DNA from: Frigidibacter sp. SD6-1
GTDB lineage: Bacteria > Pseudomonadota > Alphaproteobacteria > Rhodobacterales > Rhodobacteraceae
Reading direction: 5' to 3'
DNA: 64,000 bases
NCBI RefSeq assembly: GCF_030143255.1
Contig: NZ_JARJNR010000002.1
Span: forward strand, 248,001 to 312,000
Shown here: positions 1 through 8,027 of the stretch, one piece after another
Layout: the number at the start of each line of letters is the position of its first letter
Position numbering within the stretch: position 1 is the first letter of the stretch
Notes under the pieces: generated by a model
Seen by the model: only the letters and a program-made list of their open reading frames with translations
Told to the model about the DNA's origin: nothing
Databases searched by the model: none
Position numbers and translations under genes: made by a program

Positions 1-1097
1 GCCATCGCCGCGGTACCCGCCCCCGCGAAATCCGCCCGCTCCTTCGCCGCCCGCATCAGGCCCGCCAAGATCGCCGCCAGCCGCGCATGCTGGCTTGAGT
101 GCAGATGATCGGCCTTGGTCGCGGCAAACAATATCCGCTCCACCCGCCGCTGCCCCAGGAGGGCAGCAAGCCATCCCCGCCGCCCCGGCCGGAAGGCCGC
201 CAGCACTGCGGCCATCGTGGTGCGCAGGTCTTCGACCGCGCGCGGACCCGCATCCAGCGCCGCCAGAAGATCGGCCAGCACCACCTGCCGGTCGATCCTC
301 GCGAAATGGTCGCGGAAGAAGGGCGTCACCACCTTGGTCTTGTAGGCCTCGAACCGCCGCGCGAACTCACGCCCGACCGAGCCCCGCCCCGGCGCCAGAT
401 CAAGCCGCAACGGCGCGAAGGTCAGCGCAGGCGACCCCGCCAGATCGCCGGGCAACAGGAACCGCCCGGGCGTGCAATCGGCATAGCCTGCCGCCCGCGC
501 CGCCTTCAGATATTCCGTGAAGAGCCCCGCCAGCCGCGTGGCCTCCCCCTCGTCGAGCCGGGCCCCCGCATCCGCCGCCACCAGCGCCTCCAGACAGACG
601 CGCGCCTCCGCCATCTCCTCGGCCCGCGCCGCAAGCTTTGCCAGCGCCCCGCGCGACCAGTCCTCATAGTTCTGGTCCATCAGCATCAGGTCCAGAAGCC
701 ACTCGCCCGGATAATCGACGATGTCGAGATGCAGGATCCGCTCGCCCATGACTGCCCCCGCCAGCCCCCGCCCCTGCAGCCGGAACGAGAGCCTGAGTTC
801 GCTCACCGCCCGCGTGCTTTCGGGCCAGTGCGGGGCCGTCCCGGTCAAGGCCGCCAGATGCGCCTCGTAATCGAAGCGCGGCACGGTATCGTCAGGCTGC
901 GGCTGCAGATAGACCGCCCGTATGCGCCCCGCCGCCTCGGCCCGAAGGCCCCCCATCCGCGCCCGGTCCAGCAGGTTCGCGACAAGCGCGGTGATGAACA
1001 CCGTCTTGCCCGCGCGCGACAGGCCGGTGACGCCAAGGCGCAAGACCTCCTCCGCCCCCACAAGGCCCCGCACCGCCTGCCCGATCCCGCCGATCAT
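1..1097 (-). CDS. ycjX: YcjX-like GTP-binding protein (DUF463), 3' end cut by window edge
   Basis: About 365 codons are visible, reading from the ATG at 1097 towards base 1; the C-terminus lies outside the window. A P-loop of the form GLSRAGKT is at residues 25-32, followed by the long alpha/beta region typical of the YcjX/DUF463 family (usually about 470 residues). The family is a predicted P-loop NTPase, often paired with an inner-membrane DUF697 protein (YcjF) and linked to envelope stress in enterobacteria. That partner, if present, would be past the left edge. The biochemical role is not settled. The start is the first ATG of the frame and gives the expected short N-terminus before the P-loop. 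Assignment rests on family resemblance read by eye. Confidence 0.85.
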   Translation of the reverse strand, partial: MIGGIGQAVRGLVGAEEVLRLGVTGLSRAGKTVFITALVANLLDRARMGGLRAEAAGRIRAVYLQPQPDDTVPRFDYEAHLAALTGTAPHWPESTRAVSELRLSFRLQGRGLAGAVMGERILHLDIVDYPGEWLLDLMLMDQNYEDWSRGALAKLAARAEEMAEARVCLEALVAADAGARLDEGEATRLAGLFTEYLKAARAAGYADCTPGRFLLPGDLAGSPALTFAPLRLDLAPGRGSVGREFARRFEAYKTKVVTPFFRDHFARIDRQVVLADLLAALDAGPRAVEDLRTTMAAVLAAFRPGRRGWLAALLGQRRVERILFAATKADHLHSSQHARLAAILAGLMRAAKERADFAGAGTAAM

Positions 1098-1219
1098 GCC
1101 ATCCTTCCGTTTCCTCCAAGATAGGCGCGCGGGGGCCACGGCGAAAGCCCCCGGCTTCCCCCGATCACCCCCTTGCCAAAACCCCCCGCCCGCTCCACCG
1201 TGAGGCGAACGGGGCTGAC

Positions 1220-1651
1220 ATGACACCACGCACCATCGCCGAGTATGAGGCGCTGACCGGCGCCGACGCGCTGACCGAGGCGGAACAGCGCCTGATCGCC
1301 GCCTGCCGGGCGGGTGCGCCATGCGTGCTGGGGGAAGAACGCCCGACCGAAGCCAGGACGCCCCTGCCCGAGGCTTTCGCGGGCTGCGATCCGAACCCGG
1401 CCGCGACATGGGCGAACGACCCCGCCCTCGGGATGGACTGGGACTCGTTCAACTCCGTCGGCTATGGGCTCGACCTCGTGGTGCCGATCCTCAACCTTGG
1501 CCAGACCGAGGCCTGGGCGCCGTCGAAGGATCGGGGCTGGTGGGGCTGGGGGCTCTGGTGGGGCCGGTGGGTGTTTCAGGCCGCTGGCTGGATCGTCACC
1601 GCCCTCGGCGCCGCCGCGATCACCGGCATCATCCAGCGCGGGCGGGAGTGA
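1220..1651 (+). CDS. small C-terminal membrane-anchored protein; probable internally shortened pentapeptide-repeat relative
   Basis: A 143-residue protein. The N-terminal 45 residues (ALTEAEQRLIAACRAGAPC segment) look like the leader of rhodobacterial pentapeptide-repeat membrane proteins as I remember them. The C-terminal 60 residues hold a Trp-rich stretch (GWWGWGLWW) and one membrane helix (about residues 118-138). No A(D/N)Lxx repeats lie between them. I infer that the repeat core has been lost or was never there. It is divergent from ycjX, with 122 bp between the two starts. A long antisense frame also exists here, but the composition and clear hydrophobic helix favour this strand. Function unknown. 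Confidence 0.55.
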   Translation: MTPRTIAEYEALTGADALTEAEQRLIAACRAGAPCVLGEERPTEARTPLPEAFAGCDPNPAATWANDPALGMDWDSFNSVGYGLDLVVPILNLGQTEAWAPSKDRGWWGWGLWWGRWVFQAAGWIVTALGAAAITGIIQRGRE

Positions 1652-1679
1652 GCGCGCCGGAGCGCCGTCACCGGACCCG

Positions 1680-1762
1680 CCCGCCCCGGCCCCGAGCCGG
1701 GGCCTCCGCGTCAAACCGCAATGCGCATCCAGAGAGAGGCCCCGGCTCGGGGCCGGGGCGGG
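1680..1762. repeat. 27-bp perfect inverted repeat (large hairpin)
   Basis: Arms 1680-1706 and 1736-1762 are exact reverse complements around a 29-nt loop, and each arm itself contains a GGCCCC/GGGGCC sub-palindrome. It lies between the convergent 3' ends of the small membrane protein and folE2. It could act as a two-way transcription stop or be a repeat element. There is no U-tract, so a simple intrinsic terminator is not shown. Confidence 0.75.
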
Positions 1763-1848
1763 GTCGGCCTGCATTACCCGACGCTCTTCCTTACCATACG
1801 TCCAGACATACCTCCTGCCATACGCAGGCTGCACCCGTTCCGCCGCCC

Positions 1849-2946
1849 TCAGGCGCTGCGGTGGAGGCTAGCGAAGAGGCGGGGCTCCAAGCTTTCGGAG
1901 GCGAAGGTCGGCCCCTCGGTCAGCACCGACACGGCATCGTGGCTGTGCAGGCTTTCCTGATGGACGGCGACGATGCGGAAGTCTCCGACACGCGGTTCGG
2001 CCAGCAGCCGTTCGGCGAACGACCGGGCCGCATCCTCGACGAAGATCGGGTGCGCGGCATTCAGTTCGGCGAAGGCCTGTTCATCCTCGCGCTTGACCAT
2101 CACCTGCGTCTCGGTCGGCACGGCGGCGCGGGCGATCTCGATCAGATCCTCGTACCAGAGCCGCTTTCCCCCTGATTCCACAGCGGAAATCCGCGCGATC
2201 GAGCGTTGCGAATGCGGCGTCGCCAGTTGCCCGCGCGCCTGGCGGGCATGTTCGGAAAGCTCCAGCGAACAGGGGCAGGTCGAGGAATAGACGTAATCCA
2301 GATGGATGATCCGTTTCCGCACCCCCGCCGTCTCGGCCAGTTCCAGCGCGATGTCGTAATATTGCCAGCCCATCAGACCCGAGCGCAGGCTTTCGACCCG
2401 GGCGGGGAAGGAAAAACGCATCTGCAGGCGGGCATCCAGACTGTCATGGTCGGCCTTGTAATCGTCCAGCGCCTTGGCCATCACGTCGAAAGAGAACGTC
2501 CGTTCCGCATGCGCATAGAAGGACCGCATGATGCGGCTCATGTTGATGCCCTTGCGCTCCTCCGTCAGGGAAACCGTTCCGGTGACCGAGGTTTCCAAGG
2601 TCAGGTCCGCGCCGTCGCGGGTATGGTAGCGGATCGGCAGCCGGAAGTTCGAGATGCCCACATGCTGGATCGGCGCCTTGGCGCCCACGATCAGGCTCGA
2701 CGGTCCGTTCTGCAGGTCGGGCATCGAGCCGCGATAGGCGGCGTCTGGGCGGAACTCCTCGGGGTAAGTCCGCGACAGATCGGGATAATTCCCGACCTCG
2801 CGCCCGGGCAGAAGCCGCGCGATGGCGGGGTCGAGCCTTGCCACCTCGGTCGGGTCGGCCTTTGCCGCCCAGGCCCGCAGGACCTCAAGCGCCTCTTCCG
2901 CCTCGGCGCGGTTCGGTTCGCGGTCGATCTCGCCTATGAAGTTCAT
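1849..2946 (-). CDS. folE2: GTP cyclohydrolase FolE2 (type IB)
   Basis: A 365-residue enzyme that makes 7,8-dihydroneopterin triphosphate from GTP, the first step of folate (and queuosine) synthesis; cytosolic. The COG1469 family is recognised from the HVGISNFRLPI region, the GINMSRIMRS motif, the SSTCPCS segment carrying conserved cysteines and the HNAAHP-like ELNAAHP motif near the C-terminus. Type IB enzymes can use metals other than zinc, and in some bacteria they are induced by zinc shortage; I saw no Zur site. The ATG at 2946 is chosen because a GGGGGG tract lies 4 nt upstream. A TTG four codons earlier would overlap that Shine-Dalgarno sequence. Confidence 0.95.
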   Translation of the reverse strand: MNFIGEIDREPNRAEAEEALEVLRAWAAKADPTEVARLDPAIARLLPGREVGNYPDLSRTYPEEFRPDAAYRGSMPDLQNGPSSLIVGAKAPIQHVGISNFRLPIRYHTRDGADLTLETSVTGTVSLTEERKGINMSRIMRSFYAHAERTFSFDVMAKALDDYKADHDSLDARLQMRFSFPARVESLRSGLMGWQYYDIALELAETAGVRKRIIHLDYVYSSTCPCSLELSEHARQARGQLATPHSQRSIARISAVESGGKRLWYEDLIEIARAAVPTETQVMVKREDEQAFAELNAAHPIFVEDAARSFAERLLAEPRVGDFRIVAVHQESLHSHDAVSVLTEGPTFASESLEPRLFASLHRSA

Positions 2947-3067
2947 CAGACCCCCCAAGGGCGTGGAGCCCGCTTTCTACACGATCGCGGCTGCGGATGA
3001 CATAGTCTATCGCGAACTGCGCCGCTGCGAAAGCGACCTTGCCGTGCCCCGGGACCTTCAAGGATCA

Positions 3068-3093
3068 CTCGCGCCGCGTGGCCGCGGCGCGAG
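3068..3093. repeat. GC-rich hairpin, 11-bp arms
   Basis: CTCGCGCCGCG at 3068-3078 pairs exactly with 3083-3093 around a 4-nt loop. It sits in the gap between folE2 (starting at 2946, -) and the HPVS-repeat gene ending at 3141 (-), so it probably ends or processes the transcript from that upstream gene. No U-tract follows. Confidence 0.6.
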
Positions 3094-3140
3094 CGCGTAT
3101 CGGCGACTGACGGAAACCGGTCCTTGAACTACGCGCGACC

Positions 3141-3446
3141 CTATTCGCTCGCCATTTCCAGGGCGGGCACGGCCGGGCGCGAGACGGGATGCGGCAGGGG
3201 CAGGACCACCGACGCGGACGGCAGGGCGTAGGGCTTCGAAACCGGGTGTGCGAGCGGAAGGGTCACAGCGCGGACGCGCGGCACCGAAACTGGATGCGCG
3301 AGTGGCGTGCCAAGTTTCCCGGACGCGGGCGCGGGGACCGAAATCGGATGTGGCAAGGGCAGGACCCGCACGCTCTGATCGGCCGAGGCAGAGACCGGCA
3401 GGAGAGCAGCAACGGCAACATAGGCGAGCGTCGAAAACTTGTGCAT
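3141..3446 (-). CDS. small secreted protein with four L-x-HP(V/I)S repeats
   Basis: A 101-residue protein with a clear Sec signal peptide (MHKFSTLAYVAVAALLPVSASA) followed by four copies of a PL(P/A)HP(V/I)S unit: LPLPHPIS, TPLAHPVS, LPLAHPVS and LPLPHPVS, spaced about 14-20 residues apart. Proline-rich linkers separate the copies. No known domain is recognised. The mature part has no cysteine and looks extended, as in a periplasmic linker or a peptide scaffold. The start at 3446 is chosen over upstream in-frame starts because it gives a canonical signal peptide. Function unknown; the repeats argue that the frame is real. Confidence 0.65.
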   Translation of the reverse strand: MHKFSTLAYVAVAALLPVSASADQSVRVLPLPHPISVPAPASGKLGTPLAHPVSVPRVRAVTLPLAHPVSKPYALPSASVVLPLPHPVSRPAVPALEMASE

Positions 3447-3560
3447 CAGGGAACCACTTCTGAGAGTTGAGCGCAGAAGCGGGAGAACCATGCTGCCAAG
3501 GCGCTCGTACGGCCAAAACCGTACAATGCGTTGTTGGATTTGCGGCGTCTCTGCGGCCGA

Positions 3561-4736
3561 TCAGGCGCGCTGCAGGGCCTGCACTATGTCGCTGACGATA
3601 TCGTCCCCGTCCTCGATCCCCAGCGACAGGCGCACCAGCCCCGGCGTGATGCCGAGAAGCGCCTTCTGCTCGGCCGGCAGCCTCTGGTGCGTAGTCGTCG
3701 CCGGATGGGTGATGATCGATTTCGCATCGCCGAGATTGTTGGAAATCTTCACGATCTGCAGCGCGTTGAGGAAGCGGAAGGCCGCCGCCTGCCCGCCGCG
3801 CAGTTCCAGCGTCACGACCGTGCCGCCCGCCCCCATCTGCTCCATCGCGATGGCATGGTGGGGATGGTCCTTCAGGCCGGGGTAGATCACCTGCATGAGT
3901 TTCGCATGGCCCGTCAGCCGCTCCGCCACCTTCAGCGCCGTCGCCGCCTGGGCCCGCACCCGCAGGTCAAGCGTCTCCATCCCCTTCAGCATCACCCAGG
4001 CGTTGAAGGGCGAGAGGGCCGCGCCGGTGTGCTTGAGGTAGGGCTCCAGCACTTTGCGGATATAGTCACGGCTGCCGCAGACGACGCCGCCGAGTGCCCG
4101 CCCGCCACCGTCGATATGTTTGGTCGCGGAATAGACCACGACATCTGCGCCAAGCGATACCGCCTTCGAGAAGGTGGGCGTCGCGAAGACATTGTCGACG
4201 ATCACGGTCGCACCCACCGCATGGGCGATCTCGGCCACCGATTTCAGGTCGATCACTTCCAGCGTCGGGTTCGACACGCTTTCGAGGAAGACTGCCTTCG
4301 TTCCCGGCCGCACCGCCGCGCGCCATGCGTCGAGGTTCGTGCCGTCGACCAAAGTCACCTCGACGCCAAAGCGGCCAAGAACTTCCAGAACATACAGGCA
4401 GGATCCGAACAGCGCCCGCGCCGCAACCACATGATCGCCCGCCTTCAGCAGCGCTGTCAGCGCGCCGTTCACCGCCGCCATGCCCGAGGCGGTCGCGAAG
4501 GCATCCTCCGTCCCCTCGATCGCGGCCATGCGTTCCTCGAACATCCTGACCGTCGGGTTGCCGTAGCGGGCATAGATGAATTCGTCCGGCCCCGCCTCGA
4601 TGAAGCGCGCCTCCGCCTCTTCTGCGCTGTCGTAGACGAAGCCCTGGGTGAGGAAAATCGCCTCGGACATCTCGCCATACTGGCTGCGGCGCGCGCCCGC
4701 ATGAATGAGTTTCGTCCGCGTCTTCCAGTCTGTCAT
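3561..4736 (-). CDS. metZ: O-succinylhomoserine sulfhydrylase
   Basis: A 391-residue PLP enzyme of the Cys/Met metabolism fold that joins sulfide to an activated homoserine to form homocysteine, the direct sulfhydrylation route to methionine. Landmarks are the substrate loop YARYGNPT (about residues 55-62), the VDNVFATP strand and the PLP lysine K206 in SATKHIDGGGRALGG, which is characteristic of the MetZ group. The ATG at 4736 is preceded by GGAGG with 5 nt spacing; a TTG upstream is less likely. The leader carries a SAM-II riboswitch and a terminator hairpin, so expression should fall when S-adenosylmethionine is high. Separation from O-acetylhomoserine enzymes is by family resemblance only. 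Confidence 0.94.
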   Translation of the reverse strand: MTDWKTRTKLIHAGARRSQYGEMSEAIFLTQGFVYDSAEEAEARFIEAGPDEFIYARYGNPTVRMFEERMAAIEGTEDAFATASGMAAVNGALTALLKAGDHVVAARALFGSCLYVLEVLGRFGVEVTLVDGTNLDAWRAAVRPGTKAVFLESVSNPTLEVIDLKSVAEIAHAVGATVIVDNVFATPTFSKAVSLGADVVVYSATKHIDGGGRALGGVVCGSRDYIRKVLEPYLKHTGAALSPFNAWVMLKGMETLDLRVRAQAATALKVAERLTGHAKLMQVIYPGLKDHPHHAIAMEQMGAGGTVVTLELRGGQAAAFRFLNALQIVKISNNLGDAKSIITHPATTTHQRLPAEQKALLGITPGLVRLSLGIEDGDDIVSDIVQALQRA

Positions 4737-4751
4737 GGCCGCCTCCGGCAA

Positions 4752-4781
4752 CAAAAAACCCCCGACCGGAACGGCGGGGGT
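4752..4781 (-). terminator. attenuator hairpin in the metZ leader
   Basis: Read on the minus strand, CCCCCG pairs with CGGGGG around a 10-nt loop and is followed by six T residues. This is a classical intrinsic terminator lying between the SAM-II aptamer and the metZ ribosome-binding site. A GGAGGTG segment just upstream can pair with the CACC that begins this hairpin, a possible antiterminator. This suggests transcriptional control. Confidence 0.75.
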
Positions 4782-4793
4782 GAAACACCTCCG

Positions 4794-4850
4794 ACCCTTT
4801 TAGCGGCTTCTTTAACGTGGCCCGCAATCCGGTCATCAAATCGCCACGGG
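4794..4850 (-). promoter_or_regulatory. SAM-II riboswitch upstream of metZ
   Basis: Read on the minus strand, the element contains CGTGGCGATTTG, then CCGGATTGC, GGGCCACGTTAAAGAAG and GCTAAAAGGGT. This order and the GTGGC/GCCAC P1 stem match the SAM-II (metA) pseudoknot class of alphaproteobacteria, which binds S-adenosylmethionine. GCTAAA is the conserved 3' pseudoknot strand. It lies about 60 nt before metZ, the usual target. A covariance-model search with the Rfam SAM-II model would settle it. Confidence 0.92.
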
Positions 4851-4938
4851 CGAGGGCTTAGCCCAAAGCCGGGCCCTGGTCAACGGGCCTTGCGGCGACT
4901 GCGGAATTGGGTTGAACTGCGGGAAACGGGAGATATCC

Positions 4939-5190
4939 ATGCGCCGCCCTGCCCTTGCCGCCTGCCTCGCCTCGACCCTCGCCGCCTGTGTGGCCGATCT
5001 GCCGCCCGAAGTACCTCAGGGATCGGTTGAGTTCGCCGGCGTGACCTACCCCGTCACCGCGCGGGGCGACCTGTGGTTCGTCACCGCAGGTGACAGGCGC
5101 GTCCAGTGCCGGGCCGCGACGAGCGAGGATTGCTACTGGTCGCTGCGCGCCCATCTGGCCGCCGAGGCGGCGCTGGCCGATCTGGGCTAG
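4939..5190 (+). CDS. small lipoprotein
   Basis: An 83-residue protein with a short signal sequence ending in a lipobox (LAAC at about residues 14-17), so it should be lipidated and membrane-anchored facing the periplasm. The mature part (about 66 residues) contains two further cysteines in the RRVQCRAATSEDCYW segment that could form a disulfide. The start at 4939 has a GGGAG Shine-Dalgarno sequence 6-8 nt upstream and gives a tight signal peptide. Divergent from metZ; function unknown. Confidence 0.75.
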   Translation: MRRPALAACLASTLAACVADLPPEVPQGSVEFAGVTYPVTARGDLWFVTAGDRRVQCRAATSEDCYWSLRAHLAAEAALADLG

Positions 5191-5204
5191 GTCGGCGGGG
5201 CAGG

Positions 5205-5275
5205 CCGAAATCTTTCAAAGATTTCGGACCGGACCCTTTGAAAGGGTCCGGCCGGATTTCGTGCCGAAATCCGGC
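5205..5275. repeat. three consecutive perfect inverted repeats (11-bp arms)
   Basis: Three hairpins sit end to end: arms 5205-5215/5217-5227 (CCGAAATCTTT), 5229-5239/5241-5251 (CCGGACCCTTT) and 5251-5261/5265-5275 (GCCGGATTTCG). They fill the gap between the convergent lipoprotein and ispZ genes. The first matches a second copy at 41318-41340 almost exactly. They probably serve as transcription stops or as members of a dispersed palindromic repeat family. Confidence 0.8.
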
Positions 5276-5283
5276 TGGCGCGC

Positions 5284-5889
5284 CTATTCGTCCGGCTGGC
5301 CTTCGGTGCCGTAGGCCTTCAAGAGCCCGCCCTGCGCGATGAAGAAGAGGAACAGCGCGGCAGGCAGGCCGAAGGTCTTGAAATTCACCCAGGCCTGATC
5401 CGACATCGTGCGCCAGATCGCCTCGTTGGCGACCGCGAGGCCAAGGAAGAAGGCCGTCAGGCGCCGGGTAAGGATCATCCAGCCTTCCTCCTTGAGCGGC
5501 ATCGCCTCCTCGATCGCGAGCGCGAGGTAGGAGCGGCCTCGCATCAGGCCGAAACCGAGGATGCCCGCAAACAAGAGATAGATGATCGTGGGCTTCATCT
5601 TGAAGAAGCGCTCGTCGTTCAGCCAGACCGAGAGGCCGCCGAAGACCACGACCAGCACCAGCGTCGCGATCTGCATCGGCGCGAGCCGCCCGGTCAGCCG
5701 CCAGAGGATCAGCGTCGTGGCGACCAGAAGCGGCACGAAAAGCGCGGTGGCGAGGATGAAGCCGCCATATTCGGTGCCGCCCAGGGTGAAGGTCTTGTCC
5801 TTCAGCCGCCCGAAGGCGAGGAAGAAGGCCAGGATCGGGCCGAACTCCAGCCCCAGCTTCAGCCATGGATTGATCTTTCTGCCCGCCAT
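5284..5889 (-). CDS. ispZ: intracellular septation protein A family (YciB/IspZ) membrane protein
   Basis: A 201-residue inner-membrane protein with about five or six hydrophobic helices. The N-terminal KLGLEFGPILAFFLAF, WLNDERFFKMKPTIIYLLFAGILGFG and NEAIWRTMSDQAWVNFKTFG motifs are diagnostic of the YciB/IspZ family, linked to septation and cell-envelope integrity. The family is usually about 180-210 residues. It is the last gene of an operon with the EamA transporter (8-nt gap) and ftsY. The three hairpins just downstream probably end the transcript. Confidence 0.93.
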   Translation of the reverse strand: MAGRKINPWLKLGLEFGPILAFFLAFGRLKDKTFTLGGTEYGGFILATALFVPLLVATTLILWRLTGRLAPMQIATLVLVVVFGGLSVWLNDERFFKMKPTIIYLLFAGILGFGLMRGRSYLALAIEEAMPLKEEGWMILTRRLTAFFLGLAVANEAIWRTMSDQAWVNFKTFGLPAALFLFFIAQGGLLKAYGTEGQPDE

Positions 5890-5897
5890 TCCGTTCC

Positions 5898-6797
5898 TCA
5901 CCGTCCGAATTCCACAATCACCGCGCCCGCCGCGATCAGCGCCATCAGTGCCACCCGCACCGCCCCCACACGCTCGCCCAAGACGAGCCAGCCGATCAGC
6001 GCGGCAAAGACCGTCGAGGTCTCTCGCAGGACCGCCGCCTCGCCCACACGATCGAGCCGCGTCGCCATCATGATGGCGCCGAAGCTGAAGAAGGCGACCA
6101 AGGCACCGACGACACCGCGCCTCGCCAGCGCCCGGGCCTCGGCCCCGCGCATGGCCAGAAGCTTCCGCCTCATATAGACCGGCATGAAGAAGCCGTCGAT
6201 GAAGAAGAACCAGGCGAGGAAGGTGAACGGATCGGCGGTCGAGCGGATGCCCCAGGCGTCGTAGGTCGTGTAAAGCGCCACGAAAAGACCGGTCAGGATC
6301 GCGAAACCGAGCGCGGGCGCGAGCGTCTCGCGTCCCACCGCCAGATGGCGCCAGTTGTAAAGCGCAAGGCCGTAGATGCCCGACATGAGCACCGCGACAC
6401 CGAGCCATTGGCCCGCGCTGAAATGCTCGCCGAAGAACAGCCCGGCGCCGAACACAGCGAAGAGCGGCCCGGTGCCCCGCACCACCGGATAGACGACCGT
6501 ATAGGCCCCCCGGTCATAGGTCATCGCCTGCGCGATCTTGTAGCCCACATGAATGACGAAGGCCCCCGCGAAGATCGGCCACATATGCGGCTCGGGCCAG
6601 GGCACGACGAAAAGCGCGAAGGGCGCGGCGATCAGCGCATAGGAGCCATCAATCGCCGCGCGCGAGGCCCAGGGGTCATGCCGCCCCTTCTGCAGCGCAC
6701 CAAAAAGCGCATGCAGGACGGCGGCCATCAACGCGAGCGCCAGCGCCGCCTGATGGCCGGCCGGTGTGCCTTCCAGCGCGCGCAGCCAGTCGCTCAA
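5898..6797 (-). CDS. EamA/DMT-family transporter
   Basis: A 299-residue membrane protein with about ten predicted helices in two EamA repeats, the usual drug/metabolite-transporter layout. Substrate cannot be read from sequence. The start is probably TTG at 6797: the frame has no nearby in-frame ATG, GGGG and GAGG lie just upstream, and the ftsY stop is only 4 nt away. Sandwiched between ftsY and ispZ, a gene order I associate with Rhodobacteraceae. One of four EamA transporters in the window. Confidence 0.88.
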   Translation of the reverse strand: MSDWLRALEGTPAGHQAALALALMAAVLHALFGALQKGRHDPWASRAAIDGSYALIAAPFALFVVPWPEPHMWPIFAGAFVIHVGYKIAQAMTYDRGAYTVVYPVVRGTGPLFAVFGAGLFFGEHFSAGQWLGVAVLMSGIYGLALYNWRHLAVGRETLAPALGFAILTGLFVALYTTYDAWGIRSTADPFTFLAWFFFIDGFFMPVYMRRKLLAMRGAEARALARRGVVGALVAFFSFGAIMMATRLDRVGEAAVLRETSTVFAALIGWLVLGERVGAVRVALMALIAAGAVIVEFGR

Positions 6798-6801
6798 TCC
6801 C

Positions 6802-7968
6802 TCATGCCCCGCCGCCGACGAGGGCGCGGGCGAACTCCTCGGGGTCGAAAGGGGCGAGGTCGTCGATCTGCTCGCCCACCCCGATCGCATGGATCGGCAG
6901 GCCGAACTTGTCGGCGAGCGCCACCAGCACACCGCCCTTGGCGGTCCCGTCGAGCTTGGTCATCACCAGACCCGACACATCGGCGATCTTGCGGAAGATA
7001 TCGACCTGCATCACCGCATTCTGCCCCGTCGTCGCGTCCAGGACGAGAAGCGTGTTGTGGGGCGCCGAGGGGTCTTTCTTGCGGATCACCCGGACGATCT
7101 TGGCCAGTTCCTCCATCAGGTCCTGGCGGTTCTGCAATCGGCCAGCCGTGTCAATCATCAGAAGATCGGCGCCCTCGGCCTCGGCCCGTGTCATCGCGTC
7201 GAAGGCGAGCGAGGCGGGGTCCGATCCTTCGGGCGCCGTCATCACCGGCACGCCTGCCCGGTCGCCCCAGATCTGCAACTGCTCGACGGCCGCGGCGCGG
7301 AACGTGTCGCCCGCAGCGATCACCACCTTCTTGCCCGCCGCGCGGAACTGGCTGGCAAGCTTGCCGATGGTCGTGGTCTTGCCCGAGCCGTTCACGCCCA
7401 CCACCAGGACAACCTGCGGCTTCTTCGGATACAGCGGCAGGGGCCGGGCGACCGGGGTCATGATCCGCGTCACCTCGGCGGCGAGGATATCCTTGATCTC
7501 GCTCACCGACAGGCGCTTGCCCATCCGGCCTTCGGCAAGGTTCGCGGTGACGCGCATTGCCGTCTCCACCCCCATGTCGGAGCGGATCAGAAGCTCCTCG
7601 AGGCTTTCGAGCATCGCATCGTCAAGCTCGCGGCGCGGCTCCGCCTCGGCCTTCGCGCCGCCGAAGATCCGGCCGATCAGGCCCGGGCGGGCCGGGACTG
7701 CGGCAGGGGTGGCGGCGGGCGCAGGTTGCGGTTTGGCGGCGGGCTCTGGCGTCCGGGGCACGGGCGTCGCGGCGGCAGGCGGCGGAGCCGCCGGTTCAGG
7801 CGTCGCGGCGGGCGCGGCCGCTGGTGCCGGGGCGGGTTCGGGCGCTGGCGGGGCGGCGGGTTCGGGCGCCGCGTCCGCAGGCGCCTCGGCGATGATCGCC
7901 TCCAGCCCCTCGTCGAGTTTCGACGAGCTTTTGAACAGCCGGTCCTTGAGCTTGTTGAAAAATGACAT
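6802..7968 (-). CDS. ftsY: signal recognition particle receptor FtsY
   Basis: A 388-residue SRP GTPase that docks ribosome-SRP complexes at the membrane for co-translational insertion. Residues 1-115 form a low-complexity Ala/Pro/Glu-rich A domain. The N domain covers about 115-180. The G domain has the P-loop GVNGSGKTTT (191-200), then DTFRAAAVEQL, DTAGR and TKLDGTAKGG. Full length for the family. ATG start at 7968. It heads the operon with the EamA transporter and ispZ. Confidence 0.97.
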   Translation of the reverse strand: MSFFNKLKDRLFKSSSKLDEGLEAIIAEAPADAAPEPAAPPAPEPAPAPAAAPAATPEPAAPPPAAATPVPRTPEPAAKPQPAPAATPAAVPARPGLIGRIFGGAKAEAEPRRELDDAMLESLEELLIRSDMGVETAMRVTANLAEGRMGKRLSVSEIKDILAAEVTRIMTPVARPLPLYPKKPQVVLVVGVNGSGKTTTIGKLASQFRAAGKKVVIAAGDTFRAAAVEQLQIWGDRAGVPVMTAPEGSDPASLAFDAMTRAEAEGADLLMIDTAGRLQNRQDLMEELAKIVRVIRKKDPSAPHNTLLVLDATTGQNAVMQVDIFRKIADVSGLVMTKLDGTAKGGVLVALADKFGLPIHAIGVGEQIDDLAPFDPEEFARALVGGGA

Positions 7969-8027
7969 AAGCCACCCGCCTTCTGACCTTCCCCCACCTA
8001 ATCGCTTGAAGGGGCCAAGGAAAGGGG

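Noticed and set aside
1094-1834. A 246-codon minus-strand open frame antisense to the small membrane protein
   Set aside because: It crosses the 27-bp inverted repeat, has low-complexity composition and no helix or domain; the plus-strand protein has a clear membrane helix.
3561-5030. A 499-codon plus-strand frame opposite metZ
   Set aside because: Arg/His/Gln-rich antisense shadow of a well-identified enzyme, as happens throughout this GC-rich window.
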